From: UTCHB3 sp964431385
Lineage (GTDB): Bacteria; Bacteroidota; Ignavibacteria; Ignavibacteriales; Ignavibacteriaceae
NCBI GenBank assembly: GCA_964431385.1
Contig: CAYSJM010000001.1
Span: forward strand, 62,001 to 126,000
Direction of reading: 5' to 3'
Length of the DNA stretch: 64,000 nucleotides
Positions 19,823 through 27,455 of this stretch are shown here, one piece after another. The notes beneath the pieces were generated by a model that was given only the letters and a program-made list of their open reading frames with translations, did no database searches and was not told the origin of the DNA. The position numbers were made by a program, and so were the translations under genes. Position 1 is the first letter of the stretch; the number at the start of each line of letters is the position of its first letter.

Positions 19823-20412
19823 TTAGAATCGATAACCTAAACTTCCCGTGAATAATCCTTTCATCCCGAGACCCAGTCCAAGTTGTATGACCACATTTTC
19901 CCCGATTCTTAATCCAAGTGGTTCAAACTGAAGAGCAAGAATGGTCTTGTTCACTGTTTCACTTTTATCGTCATAGTTACTCTCCACACTGAGAAATGCC
20001 ATTCCTACTCCAAGACTCATGGTTGCTCCAAAGGTTTCTGAACTAATGTATTTGTAACGCACATCCAGCATGGGTGAAATGATGCTTGCATCAATCTTCC
20101 CGGCACTTCTCGTTCCATAAGTCACACTTTTGGTCAGTTTCTCAAATGTTACAGAACCACCAAAAGAATATCTCTCGGTCTGGTAAAATTTATACCCAAA
20201 AGAAAGTGCAGGTATGCTCGATCTGGTGTCACTGCTTGAGTAGCCTGAGGTTAGTGAAGTTGCCCAAATATCAACAAATTTGCTAAAATTTCAGGTACAG
20301 TAAGAGTACCAATTCCAATGAAAAGAAAATTATTCTTCTCCTTTTCCTGACTCCAGGCAGTTGAAGTTTGAATAACTGAAAAAGCCAACACGGCCAAAAC
20401 AAACTTTCTCAT
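19823..20412 (-). pseudogene. Outer-membrane beta-barrel protein gene with one frameshift
   Basis: An ATG at 20412 opens a frame with a signal peptide (MRKFVLAVLAFSVIQTSTAWS) that stops after 53 codons at 20251. A second frame, open leftwards from 20290, continues with typical barrel sequence (alternating strands, many G, Y and S) and ends at 19823 in GSLGYRF, a C-terminal Phe as expected for a barrel. Joining the two needs one -1 shift within 20251-20290. The fused product would be about 196 residues. It could be a true pseudogene, a sequencing error in an A/T run, or translational frameshifting. No ATG with a good ribosome site serves the second frame; the first in-frame ATG is at 20125. 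Confidence 0.7.
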
Positions 20413-20545
20413 TTCGATTAACCTAAATTGTTAAAATGCAGGGTGAGCATATTACTAATTAATTCACTAAATCACAATTATTTTTATTCAGTGTACCAAC
20501 TTTTCTTTTTTTTGAACATCTTTTAAATTAAGAAAACAAATTTTT

Positions 20546-21064
20546 ATGCAAGATATTCTCGATTTCACACTTTATTATAATAGTTACAAGAAGAAACTCT
20601 TCAACTACACTCTCCGAATGACAGGTAACCGGATGGCGAGCGAAGATATTCTTCAGACCGTTTTTATGCGATTTTACCAAAATTTGGGGAAGATCAGACA
20701 TGGTGTAGCTATTGAATTTTGGCTCTTTAAATCCGTAAGGAACGAAATCTTCACCTGGTTAAAGTCAAAAAAGAGACTTACCGAAAACTACCTCTCTTCC
20801 GATATTTCGGAAATCGAGATAGAATCTGATGGGACTGCAGATACCCAAATCATCGAATTTGAGCAAAGGGAAATTGTCTTGTCTGCCATAAACTCCCTCC
20901 CCGCTGACCAGAGAGAAGTGATCCTTCTTAAGGAGTATAGCGGACTTTCTTACGACGAAATTTCGGAAGTGGTGGGAATTGAAAAGAGTCTCGTAAAAAG
21001 CAGACTGTACTCAGCAAGACAAAAGCTGATTGCACAACTTTCAGATAAAATGAAAAATGAGTAA
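20546..21064 (+). CDS. ECF-type RNA polymerase sigma factor
   Basis: 172 residues. Region 2 (about 10-75) contains LFNYTLRMTGN and a DILQTVFMRFYQNL segment. Region 4 (about 115-165) has LPADQREVILLKEYSGLSYDEIS and a helix-turn-helix ending VKSRLYSARQKL. It directs RNA polymerase to alternative promoters. The gene overlaps the next one by 8 bases, and that product has the build of an anti-sigma factor, so its activity is probably held by a membrane partner. Which genes it controls cannot be seen; the stand-alone TonB-domain gene downstream is in the same operon. Confidence 0.92.
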   Translation: MQDILDFTLYYNSYKKKLFNYTLRMTGNRMASEDILQTVFMRFYQNLGKIRHGVAIEFWLFKSVRNEIFTWLKSKKRLTENYLSSDISEIEIESDGTADTQIIEFEQREIVLSAINSLPADQREVILLKEYSGLSYDEISEVVGIEKSLVKSRLYSARQKLIAQLSDKMKNE

Positions 21065-21521
21065 AAGTATGAACGATAAAACGATAACAGAAACAATTCA
21101 TGCCTGGTTTGACGGTGAGTTGAATAAAAGTGAAGAAGCAAACCTCTTCGCCATTCTTTCAACTAATCAGGATGCAAGAGATATTTTTAGAAAACAGAGC
21201 GATCTTAAAAAAAGTTTTGCTCTAATTGGTGAAGAATTTCCCGATAAATTAGACGAAAGAATCCTTGGAGCAATTCATGCCACCACTTCCACGAAAAAAA
21301 CTGTATTTCAAAAAGCAAACTATATTCCGCTTCTTGGTTATGCACTCTCATTCGTTATGATAGTGATCAGCATTTTCCTTGTGAGCGAACTGAGGAGTAA
21401 CCGGGCGGGGATAAACGACTTGTCGGTTAAAGTGAAGGAACAGGAACAAACTATTAAATTGATGTTTAACGCTTATCCGACCATAATCGTTAAACCGACT
21501 AATACCTCAAGAACTCAGTAA
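21057..21521 (+). CDS. Probable membrane anti-sigma factor
   Basis: 154 residues. The N-terminus (ITETIHAWFDGELNKSEEANLF) matches the helical start of anti-sigma domains but lacks the zinc-binding HxxxCxxC, so it would be a zinc-free type. One membrane helix lies at about residues 93-112 (LGYALSFVMIVISIFLV), leaving a short coiled-coil and tail outside. It overlaps the ECF sigma gene by 8 bases, which supports coupled translation. An ATG at 21069 is a possible later start. Confidence 0.75.
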   Translation: MSKSMNDKTITETIHAWFDGELNKSEEANLFAILSTNQDARDIFRKQSDLKKSFALIGEEFPDKLDERILGAIHATTSTKKTVFQKANYIPLLGYALSFVMIVISIFLVSELRSNRAGINDLSVKVKEQEQTIKLMFNAYPTIIVKPTNTSRTQ

Positions 21522-21549
21522 ACAATTTTTTACAACTAAAGGAATAAAT

Positions 21550-21978
21550 ATGAAAAAGATAATGGTGGTTATTCTGCTTCTGGCAGGAATTGTAACCGCA
21601 CAAGATTTGGCACTGAAAAGCAAGTTCACACCTGACAAAAAGGCTGCCGTAAAACTTGATATTGAGACACCCGCTGATTCAATCTATCTGGAAGTCGATA
21701 AAATGCCTGAACCGATTGGCGGGATGGAGGGAATTATGAAACTGGTTGTCTATCCCGAAGAAGCAATGAAAAAAGAGATTCAGGGAATGGTGGTGGTTTC
21801 CGGGGTTATAGATGAGAACGGTACAGTCATCAGCTCCAAGGTTGAGAAAGGAATTGGGTATGGATGCGATGAGGCCTCATTAAAAGCACTTACTTCAACC
21901 AAGTGGATTCCCGGGATGCATAAAGGTAAAAAAGTGAAAGTGCGGGTTGCCCTCCCCGTGATGTTTAAGTTGCAATAG
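21550..21978 (+). CDS. Stand-alone TonB C-terminal domain protein
   Basis: 142 residues. A signal peptide (MKKIMVVILLLAGIVTA) replaces the usual TonB membrane anchor, and there is no Pro-rich spacer. Residues about 55-142 match the TonB C-terminal fold: PEEAMKKEIQGMVVVSGVIDENG, GYGCDEASLKAL, W at the WIPGMHKGKK segment and a terminal PVMFKLQ. The same motifs occur in the full TonB of this window (57759-58601). It would be soluble in the periplasm or membrane-bound by an uncleaved signal. An AAAGGA site precedes the ATG, 28 bases after the anti-sigma gene. Its role with a receptor is unknown. Confidence 0.8.
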   Translation: MKKIMVVILLLAGIVTAQDLALKSKFTPDKKAAVKLDIETPADSIYLEVDKMPEPIGGMEGIMKLVVYPEEAMKKEIQGMVVVSGVIDENGTVISSKVEKGIGYGCDEASLKALTSTKWIPGMHKGKKVKVRVALPVMFKLQ

Positions 21979-22024
21979 TTTCTCAAGCCCGTTTCAGACA
22001 ACACTGCCTGCCAATTAAAAAAAA

Positions 22025-22053
22025 TGCCGGGGAATAGCCGATACTCCCCGGCA
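22025..22053. repeat. 29-nt hairpin repeat, copy 1 (left of the AbiE cassette)
   Basis: TGCCGGGGA at 22025-22033 and TCCCCGGCA at 22045-22053 form a 9-bp stem. Followed by ATTAATTTTT, it can terminate the TonB-domain gene. Copy 2 at 24023-24051 is identical in 25 of 29 positions; the four differences are all in the loop. Confidence 0.85.
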
Positions 22054-22099
22054 ATTAATTTTTCTTATTTTAATAAACTTTTCTGTCACAAAAAATTAA

Positions 22100-22132
22100 T
22101 TTGAATTTATTTAGAAAATATTTGTATTTTTG
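22100..22132 (+). promoter_or_regulatory. Bacteroidota-type promoter of the AbiE operon
   Basis: TTTG at 22100-22103 and TATTTTTG at 22125-22132 match the -33 and -7 (TAnnTTTG) elements with a 21-base spacer. The -7 element ends 45 bases before the AbiEi start codon. Confidence 0.55.
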
Positions 22133-22166
22133 TTCACAATATTTTTTTGATCACTTTTTTGTGAAC
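22132..22166 (+). promoter_or_regulatory. Inverted repeat, probable operator of the AbiE operon
   Basis: GTTCACAA (22132-22139) and TTGTGAAC (22159-22166) are perfect inverted 8-base arms separated by 19 bases. The left arm begins at the last base of the -7 element and the right arm ends 11 bases before the start codon. AbiEi antitoxins of known systems repress their own operon by binding inverted repeats near the promoter, so this is the natural candidate site. Confidence 0.55.
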
Positions 22167-22177
22167 GCCTTAATTAT

Positions 22178-23215
22178 ATGAACAATTACACCAAGCTAAT
22201 TGTAAATGACGCAATTCAAGCACTCAAGACCAATACAGGATTTATTGGTAAATATGAGGGTAATGAATTGAGTTATGGTGAGAATTTGATGGATGATGGC
22301 ACTCTGATTTTGAGTAAAAAAGAATTCCCCGGTACCTGGAAGTTCAGACTATTAATAAAAAAAGAGTTTCTACCACACCACTTTTCCCTCGTAGAACAAC
22401 TTTTACGGTCGGATACTCCTTTTTTGGTAGTAACAGGCAGAATTAGCCAAACAAGCAAAAAGTTGCTGCAATCAAAAAAATTCTGTTTCGTTGAGACTTC
22501 AGGGAACGCTTATATTGAACAGGGCTCTTTATTTATCCTTATCGAGGGTAAAAAAAATAGCGAAAAAAAGAATCCCCAAATTAATCGAGCATTTGCAGGT
22601 ACGGGACTGAAAGTTATTTTTCAAATGTTATTAGACCCGGAATTGATAAACCTCACCTACCGTGAAATTGCAAATAACTTAAAAATCAGTTTCACAAATA
22701 TTTCATATATTTTCAATGATTTGGTTAATGACGGATTCATTCCTTATAACAAAACCGGTTTTCGTGCATTGAATAAAAAAACCGAACTGCTGAACAGATG
22801 GGCGTACGCTTTTGTAAAAAAGTTAAAACCGAACCTTCTGCTTGGGAAATATAGATTCTTACAGGAAGATAAGTTTAATGATTGGGCAAAACTAAAATTT
22901 GACAACAATCTTACCGTCTGGAGTGGTGAGCCGGCGGGAGATTTGCTTACAAATCATCTAAAACCGGAATATTTAACTCTTTATACTGAAGAACCAATAT
23001 TAAATTTGATTAAAAAACTGGGACTTGTCCCTGACAGGGAAGGAAAAATCTCCATTTATCAAAAATTTTGGAAGGGTTCGGCCGATCTCGACGGACAAGT
23101 AGCACCAATTTATTTAATTTACTCAGATTTAATTACTGCCAACGATGAAAGATGTTTGGAAACCGCAGGAATAATTTATGAAAGATATATTTCACGAAAA
23201 CTATCAGAAAATTAG
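22178..23215 (+). CDS. AbiEi family antitoxin of a type IV toxin-antitoxin system
   Basis: 345 residues. The N-terminal part (about 1-125) has the family block ending VETSGNAYIEQG. A winged helix-turn-helix lies at about 158-190 (LTYREIANNLKISFTNISYIFNDLV). The C-terminal domain has the marker WSGEPAGDLLTNHL and TLYTEEP (about 248-272). In known AbiE systems this protein neutralises the AbiEii nucleotidyltransferase without direct contact and represses the operon. It overlaps the toxin gene by 38 bases. Both genes look AT-richer than their neighbours by eye. Confidence 0.82.
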   Translation: MNNYTKLIVNDAIQALKTNTGFIGKYEGNELSYGENLMDDGTLILSKKEFPGTWKFRLLIKKEFLPHHFSLVEQLLRSDTPFLVVTGRISQTSKKLLQSKKFCFVETSGNAYIEQGSLFILIEGKKNSEKKNPQINRAFAGTGLKVIFQMLLDPELINLTYREIANNLKISFTNISYIFNDLVNDGFIPYNKTGFRALNKKTELLNRWAYAFVKKLKPNLLLGKYRFLQEDKFNDWAKLKFDNNLTVWSGEPAGDLLTNHLKPEYLTLYTEEPILNLIKKLGLVPDREGKISIYQKFWKGSADLDGQVAPIYLIYSDLITANDERCLETAGIIYERYISRKLSEN

Positions 23216-24011
23216 AGAACAATATGGGAGAATTATTCATTCACTTCAAATTGTCAGTAGAGAGCTGAATGTAAAATTTTTTCTAATTGGTGCTCAATCT
23301 CGGAATGTCTGGTCTTCTCACCTAAAACTAAATAAAAGAGAGACGAGAGATATTGACTATTCTGTCCAACTCAGCGACTTTTCTCAATGGCACAAAATCG
23401 TTCATGAGCTTACCACTAAATTTGGTGTTATTCCTGATAAAGATAAACCGTATCGTTTTAAACTCGATGATCAGGAATTTGATCTCTTGCCATTCGGAAA
23501 TTTTGCAGAAAATGATGAGGTGATTCTAGGGGATAATTCGATTGTATTTTCAGTTTTGGGATTTCAGGATATTGCTAATAATGGAGCCGTAGAATTTGGA
23601 AATGAATGGATTGTATCACTTCCCGGGTTGTGTGTACTTAAACTGATTTCTTATTCAGAAAAATCTTATCAGAGGATTCGAGATTTTGAAGATTTCCTCT
23701 TTTTATTATTTAATTTAACCGATATATATGGTGACTCGATTTACGATGATGAGAATTTTCTTAACCAATTGGGCAACAATATCGATATTGAGATTATTGC
23801 AGCAAACAAATTAGGTTGTGAGATGAATAGCGTAATCGTAGAAAATGATATCATTCGCAACACCATTCTCCGAACTTTAAATAAGGAATTATGTGGTCTG
23901 ACCATGGAGGAAATAATTGAAGAGTATAAAAATGGTAAACATAATTCCCCGGAGATTACCAAATTCAGACTTATAGCAGAATTAATAAGGACGATTGATA
24001 TTTCTGCTTAA
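23178..24011 (+). CDS. AbiEii-like nucleotidyltransferase toxin
   Basis: 277 residues. An IGAQSRNVW motif (about 37-45) stands where nucleotidyltransferases have GG/GA-S, and the metal-binding pair Asp58-x-Asp60 lies in TRDIDYSVQ. The rest (residues about 145-180, LPGLCVLKLISYSEK) fits the AbiEii/AbiGii-type toxins. These enzymes add nucleotides to tRNA or another target to stop growth after phage attack. The ATG lies inside the antitoxin gene, so production is probably coupled to it. Key acidic residues are intact, so it is likely active. Specificity cannot be read from sequence. Confidence 0.82.
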   Translation: MKDIFHENYQKIREQYGRIIHSLQIVSRELNVKFFLIGAQSRNVWSSHLKLNKRETRDIDYSVQLSDFSQWHKIVHELTTKFGVIPDKDKPYRFKLDDQEFDLLPFGNFAENDEVILGDNSIVFSVLGFQDIANNGAVEFGNEWIVSLPGLCVLKLISYSEKSYQRIRDFEDFLFLLFNLTDIYGDSIYDDENFLNQLGNNIDIEIIAANKLGCEMNSVIVENDIIRNTILRTLNKELCGLTMEEIIEEYKNGKHNSPEITKFRLIAELIRTIDISA

Positions 24012-24022
24012 AATTAAATACA

Positions 24023-24051
24023 TGCCGGGGAATAAAGAATACTCCCCGGCA
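24023..24051. repeat. 29-nt hairpin repeat, copy 2 (right of the AbiE cassette)
   Basis: TGCCGGGGA at 24023-24031 and TCCCCGGCA at 24043-24051, with the same 29-base total length as copy 1. It begins 12 bases after the toxin stop and ends 16 bases before the stop of the leftward SnoaL-like gene. On the minus strand it is followed by T-rich sequence and may terminate that gene. Confidence 0.85.
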
Positions 24052-24067
24052 TACTCAAACAAAAATA

Positions 24068-24421
24068 TTAGAAGAAAAACTGTTCCAGAACAATCTTTCC
24101 GTCTTTTACTTGATAGACGCACACTTCATGCATATCCATTCTACTGCCGTCCTTTAAAGTGCAGTCAACTCCCATGGTTAAACTGAAATGACTGCCTGCG
24201 ACTATAGGGTCTCCTACATATGCACTATGGAATTCAGCAATCATTTCATTCCATTCTTTTCCCTTTTGAAGAATGGCATCCATTCCCTTCACTTCTCTAA
24301 CTGGGGCACCTTCACCCTCAATACTGACACAATCAGGTGAATAAAGTTCGGAGTAACAGGTAGCATAGTCACCAATTTTGCAAAGTTCCACGAGGCGGTT
24401 TGCGATTTCTTGAACGGTCAT
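24068..24421 (-). CDS. SnoaL-like / NTF2-fold small protein
   Basis: About 117 residues from the ATG at 24421, chosen because residues before it do not fit the fold. It starts with a helix (TVQEIANRLVELCKIGDYATCY), then the family segment LYSPDCVSIEGEG, a central helix KGMDAILQKGKEW, and strands ending MHEVCVYQVKDGKIVLEQFFF. This is the cone-shaped NTF2-like barrel used for small-molecule binding or isomerase activity. No catalytic residues can be assigned. It converges on the AbiE cassette. Confidence 0.75.
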   Translation of the reverse strand: MTVQEIANRLVELCKIGDYATCYSELYSPDCVSIEGEGAPVREVKGMDAILQKGKEWNEMIAEFHSAYVGDPIVAGSHFSLTMGVDCTLKDGSRMDMHEVCVYQVKDGKIVLEQFFF

Positions 24422-24549
24422 TGTTGTTTCTTTCGTTGATGATGAAAATATTAAAATGTGACCCAATTTAATAATTCATTGTTATTATTACTATAAAACA
24501 ATGTTAAATGGTTATATAATTTGATAAAAATTTTAAACTAAACTTACCT

Positions 24550-24557
24550 TATATTTG
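24550..24557 (+). promoter_or_regulatory. Possible -7 element (TAnnTTTG) of the TonB-dependent receptor
   Basis: TATATTTG ends 42 bases before the ATG at 24600. The nearest TTG upstream (24521) is 26 bases away, longer than usual, so only the -7 element is supported. Confidence 0.4.
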
Positions 24558-24599
24558 TCAAATAAAAGTATTGTTATATTGAATAACTATGGAAACCCG

Positions 24600-27410
24600 A
24601 TGAAATACACCTGTCTCATTTCTCTACTTTTAATCACCCTGTTAACGCCTGTATTTGGTCAGACTTTTACTATAAAAGGAATTGTAATCGATTCTCTCGA
24701 TGGATCATCACTTCCCGGAGCCAGCATCTCACTGACCCCGGCAAGAGGTGAACAACAACAGATGAATATGCTCTCAGGAGCCAAGGGCGAATTTGAGTTT
24801 AAATTGCAAAATCCCGGCAGATTTCTTCTTAAAATCACATTTATGGGTTATGAAGACTTTGCTGACAGTGTCAGAATCAGAAGAAACGAAACAAGTGTCG
24901 ATCTTGGTAAACTCAAACTTAAAAGAGTCAGTATCGAGATGAAAGAAGTTGACATTACGGGTGTAGCAATCCCCTCTTCGCAAAGTGAGGACACACTAAG
25001 TTTTGCAGCAAAAGGGTATAAAACCAATCCTGATGCCACGGCGGAAGATCTTGTAACAAAATTACCGGGAGTTCAAAAGGAAGAAGGGACTCTAAAAGCT
25101 CAAGGTGAGGAGGTTAAACAGGTTCTCATTGATGGACAACCTTTCTTTGGTGATGATCCTAATGTTACATTAAAAAACCTGCCTGCTGATCTGATTGAAA
25201 AAATTGAAATTTTCGACAAACTTAGTGACCAGGCGAGATTTACCGGCTTCGATGATGGACAAACTTCAAAAACCATTAATATTGTGACTAAAAGAGATCG
25301 TAGAAATGGTCAATTTGGAAAACTTTATGGCGGTTACGGTTCTACTGAAAAATTTCAGTCGGGCGGAACAGTCAATTTTTTTGCTGAAGGAAGACGAATA
25401 AGTTTACTCGGATTGGCAAATAATGTTAATCAACAAAATTTTTCTCAACAGGATCTGCTTGGTATAAGCCAGGGTGGAAGTGGCGGTCATAGAGAAGGTT
25501 TCCAGGGTCGTGGCGGAGGTCACGGTGGTGGGATGCGTGGAGGAAATTCCTCAAACAATTTTTTGATCGGTGCACTTGAGGGAAATACAAAAACTTACTC
25601 TGCCGGAATAAATTACCAGGAAAATTGGGGCAAGGCTGCAGTTCTTACTGGAAGTTATTTTTTCAATTTCTCTAATAACAACAGAAACCAGACCATCGGA
25701 AGAGAATATTTTACTTCAACACCAGGGGGGCAATTATATGACGAAATTTCATCGTCTGAGTCAAGAAATTACAATCATCGTTTGAATTTTAGATTGGAAT
25801 ATAATCTCGATTCAATGAACACAATAGTTTTCACCCCCAGGTTTAGCGTTCAGTCTAATGAAACCTCAAGTCTTTATTATGGAATCAGTTCTTTTGGGAG
25901 CCAGGGAAGAGCAAATTCAACTGACAGCAAATCAGGAAGTGACGGCTCCGGATTTACTCTGAACAATGAATTAATTTACAGACTCAGGTTTGCAACTCCA
26001 GGCAGGAGTCTCTCATTTACTCTCAACAACGGGTTAAATCGTCGTACCCTCGACAGAAACCAGTTTTCGGATAACAGATTTACTACCGGAAATAACATCA
26101 CCACTTTTGATACTATAAACCAAAAGGGTGACGATCTTATTAAAGGCTACAGTTACTCAGGAAATGTAGTTTACACCGAGCCATTTGGTAAAAATGGACA
26201 GCTACAAGCGAGTGCAAGTGTTGGATTAACAAACAATTTTAGCGATAAGAGAACTTACAACTATAATTTAACCTCATCCAACTACGATTTGATAGACTCA
26301 ATATCAACTAACAAATATGATAATGATTATCTGACCTACAGAGGTGGTGTTGCATATAGACTTCGTGAAGATGAAATCTCACTAAACATCGGGTTGAATT
26401 ACCAGATTGCACAACTTACAGGCGATCAAACTTTCCCAAATAACATTAAAACGGAGAAAGATTTTTACAATTTCCTGCCGTCACTCAGATTCAACTACAA
26501 GATATCAGAGTCACAGAACTTCAGGATATTCTATAATACGAATGTAAATGCTCCATCAATAACGCAGTTACAAAACTTTTATGATGTTTCAAATCCCCTC
26601 TTCATTAAAGCAGGTAATCCTGATCTAAAAGCGGAATTTTCACATAGAATGTCTGCCCAGTATCTAACCACTGACAAGGTTACTGGTGCCAACTTTTTTA
26701 CAATGGCATTTTGGCAGATAACTAATGATTTTGTAGGCAGTTCTTCGTTCACGGCACAAAAAGATACTCTTGTAGGTGGAAAAGTTCTCGTAAAGAGAGG
26801 TTCACAATTCTCTTTCTCCAAAAACTTTGATAACAGTAATGTGGCAAGATTTATGTTAAGTGGTGGTCTGCCTGTTTCTTTCATTAAAAGCAACCTCTCT
26901 ATTAATTTTGGAGTTGGTTACCAGACTCTCCCTTCGGAATATCAATCACTCACCACAGAATCAAAGATTTACTCCTTTAATCAGGGAATAACACTCGCAA
27001 GTAATATTAGTGAAGATATCGACTTTAAACTTACATGGTCACCATCTTACTACATTTCAAAAAATGAATCGTTGCCCAACACTGACGATGAATATTGGGT
27101 ACACTCGGGAACAGCCAATCTTTTCTTTAATGTTTTTGATCTATTCTTCTTTAGAACTGATTATTCTCTCTATAAAACCTCGGGAATTGCAAACAATGGT
27201 GATATCACTTATTCACTTTGGAATGCGGGAATTGGTTTTAAGTTTCTCGAGGGTGATCGTGCTGAACTGAGATTTGATGTATTTGATTTGTTGAATGAAA
27301 ATCAAAGTTTTGTTAGAACGGCAACCGATATTTATATAGAAAATCGCACTACACAGGTTCTAAAACAGTATTTTATGCTGACATTCACTTATAATCTAAG
27401 AGCTTTTTAG
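24600..27410 (+). CDS. TonB-dependent receptor-like outer-membrane barrel protein
   Basis: 936 residues. A signal peptide (MKYTCLISLLLITLLTPVFG) is followed by a carboxypeptidase-regulatory-like beta domain (about 22-105, GIVIDSLDGSSLPGASI), a plug (about 120-235, LVTKLPGVQKEEG, VLIDGQPFFGDDP) and a long barrel ending in Phe (TFTYNLRAF). A Gly/His/Arg-rich stretch interrupts the early barrel at about residues 290-318. Such proteins import large nutrients with energy from TonB-ExbBD; the full complex is encoded at 57.7-60.7 kb. The ATG at 24600 was chosen because an upstream in-frame start lies inside the -7 element. The substrate is unknown. Confidence 0.85.
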   Translation: MKYTCLISLLLITLLTPVFGQTFTIKGIVIDSLDGSSLPGASISLTPARGEQQQMNMLSGAKGEFEFKLQNPGRFLLKITFMGYEDFADSVRIRRNETSVDLGKLKLKRVSIEMKEVDITGVAIPSSQSEDTLSFAAKGYKTNPDATAEDLVTKLPGVQKEEGTLKAQGEEVKQVLIDGQPFFGDDPNVTLKNLPADLIEKIEIFDKLSDQARFTGFDDGQTSKTINIVTKRDRRNGQFGKLYGGYGSTEKFQSGGTVNFFAEGRRISLLGLANNVNQQNFSQQDLLGISQGGSGGHREGFQGRGGGHGGGMRGGNSSNNFLIGALEGNTKTYSAGINYQENWGKAAVLTGSYFFNFSNNNRNQTIGREYFTSTPGGQLYDEISSSESRNYNHRLNFRLEYNLDSMNTIVFTPRFSVQSNETSSLYYGISSFGSQGRANSTDSKSGSDGSGFTLNNELIYRLRFATPGRSLSFTLNNGLNRRTLDRNQFSDNRFTTGNNITTFDTINQKGDDLIKGYSYSGNVVYTEPFGKNGQLQASASVGLTNNFSDKRTYNYNLTSSNYDLIDSISTNKYDNDYLTYRGGVAYRLREDEISLNIGLNYQIAQLTGDQTFPNNIKTEKDFYNFLPSLRFNYKISESQNFRIFYNTNVNAPSITQLQNFYDVSNPLFIKAGNPDLKAEFSHRMSAQYLTTDKVTGANFFTMAFWQITNDFVGSSSFTAQKDTLVGGKVLVKRGSQFSFSKNFDNSNVARFMLSGGLPVSFIKSNLSINFGVGYQTLPSEYQSLTTESKIYSFNQGITLASNISEDIDFKLTWSPSYYISKNESLPNTDDEYWVHSGTANLFFNVFDLFFFRTDYSLYKTSGIANNGDITYSLWNAGIGFKFLEGDRAELRFDVFDLLNENQSFVRTATDIYIENRTTQVLKQYFMLTFTYNLRAF

Positions 27411-27421
27411 TTATGTGAGGG

Positions 27422-27455
27422 GCTGCCTGAATTTCGCGTTCAGGCAGCTTTTTTT
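27422..27455. terminator. Bidirectional terminator
   Basis: GCTGCCTGAA at 27422-27431 pairs with TTCAGGCAGC at 27439-27448 and is followed by seven T. It lies between the convergent receptor gene and the second BNR protein. The stem resembles that at 49180-49207. Confidence 0.85.
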
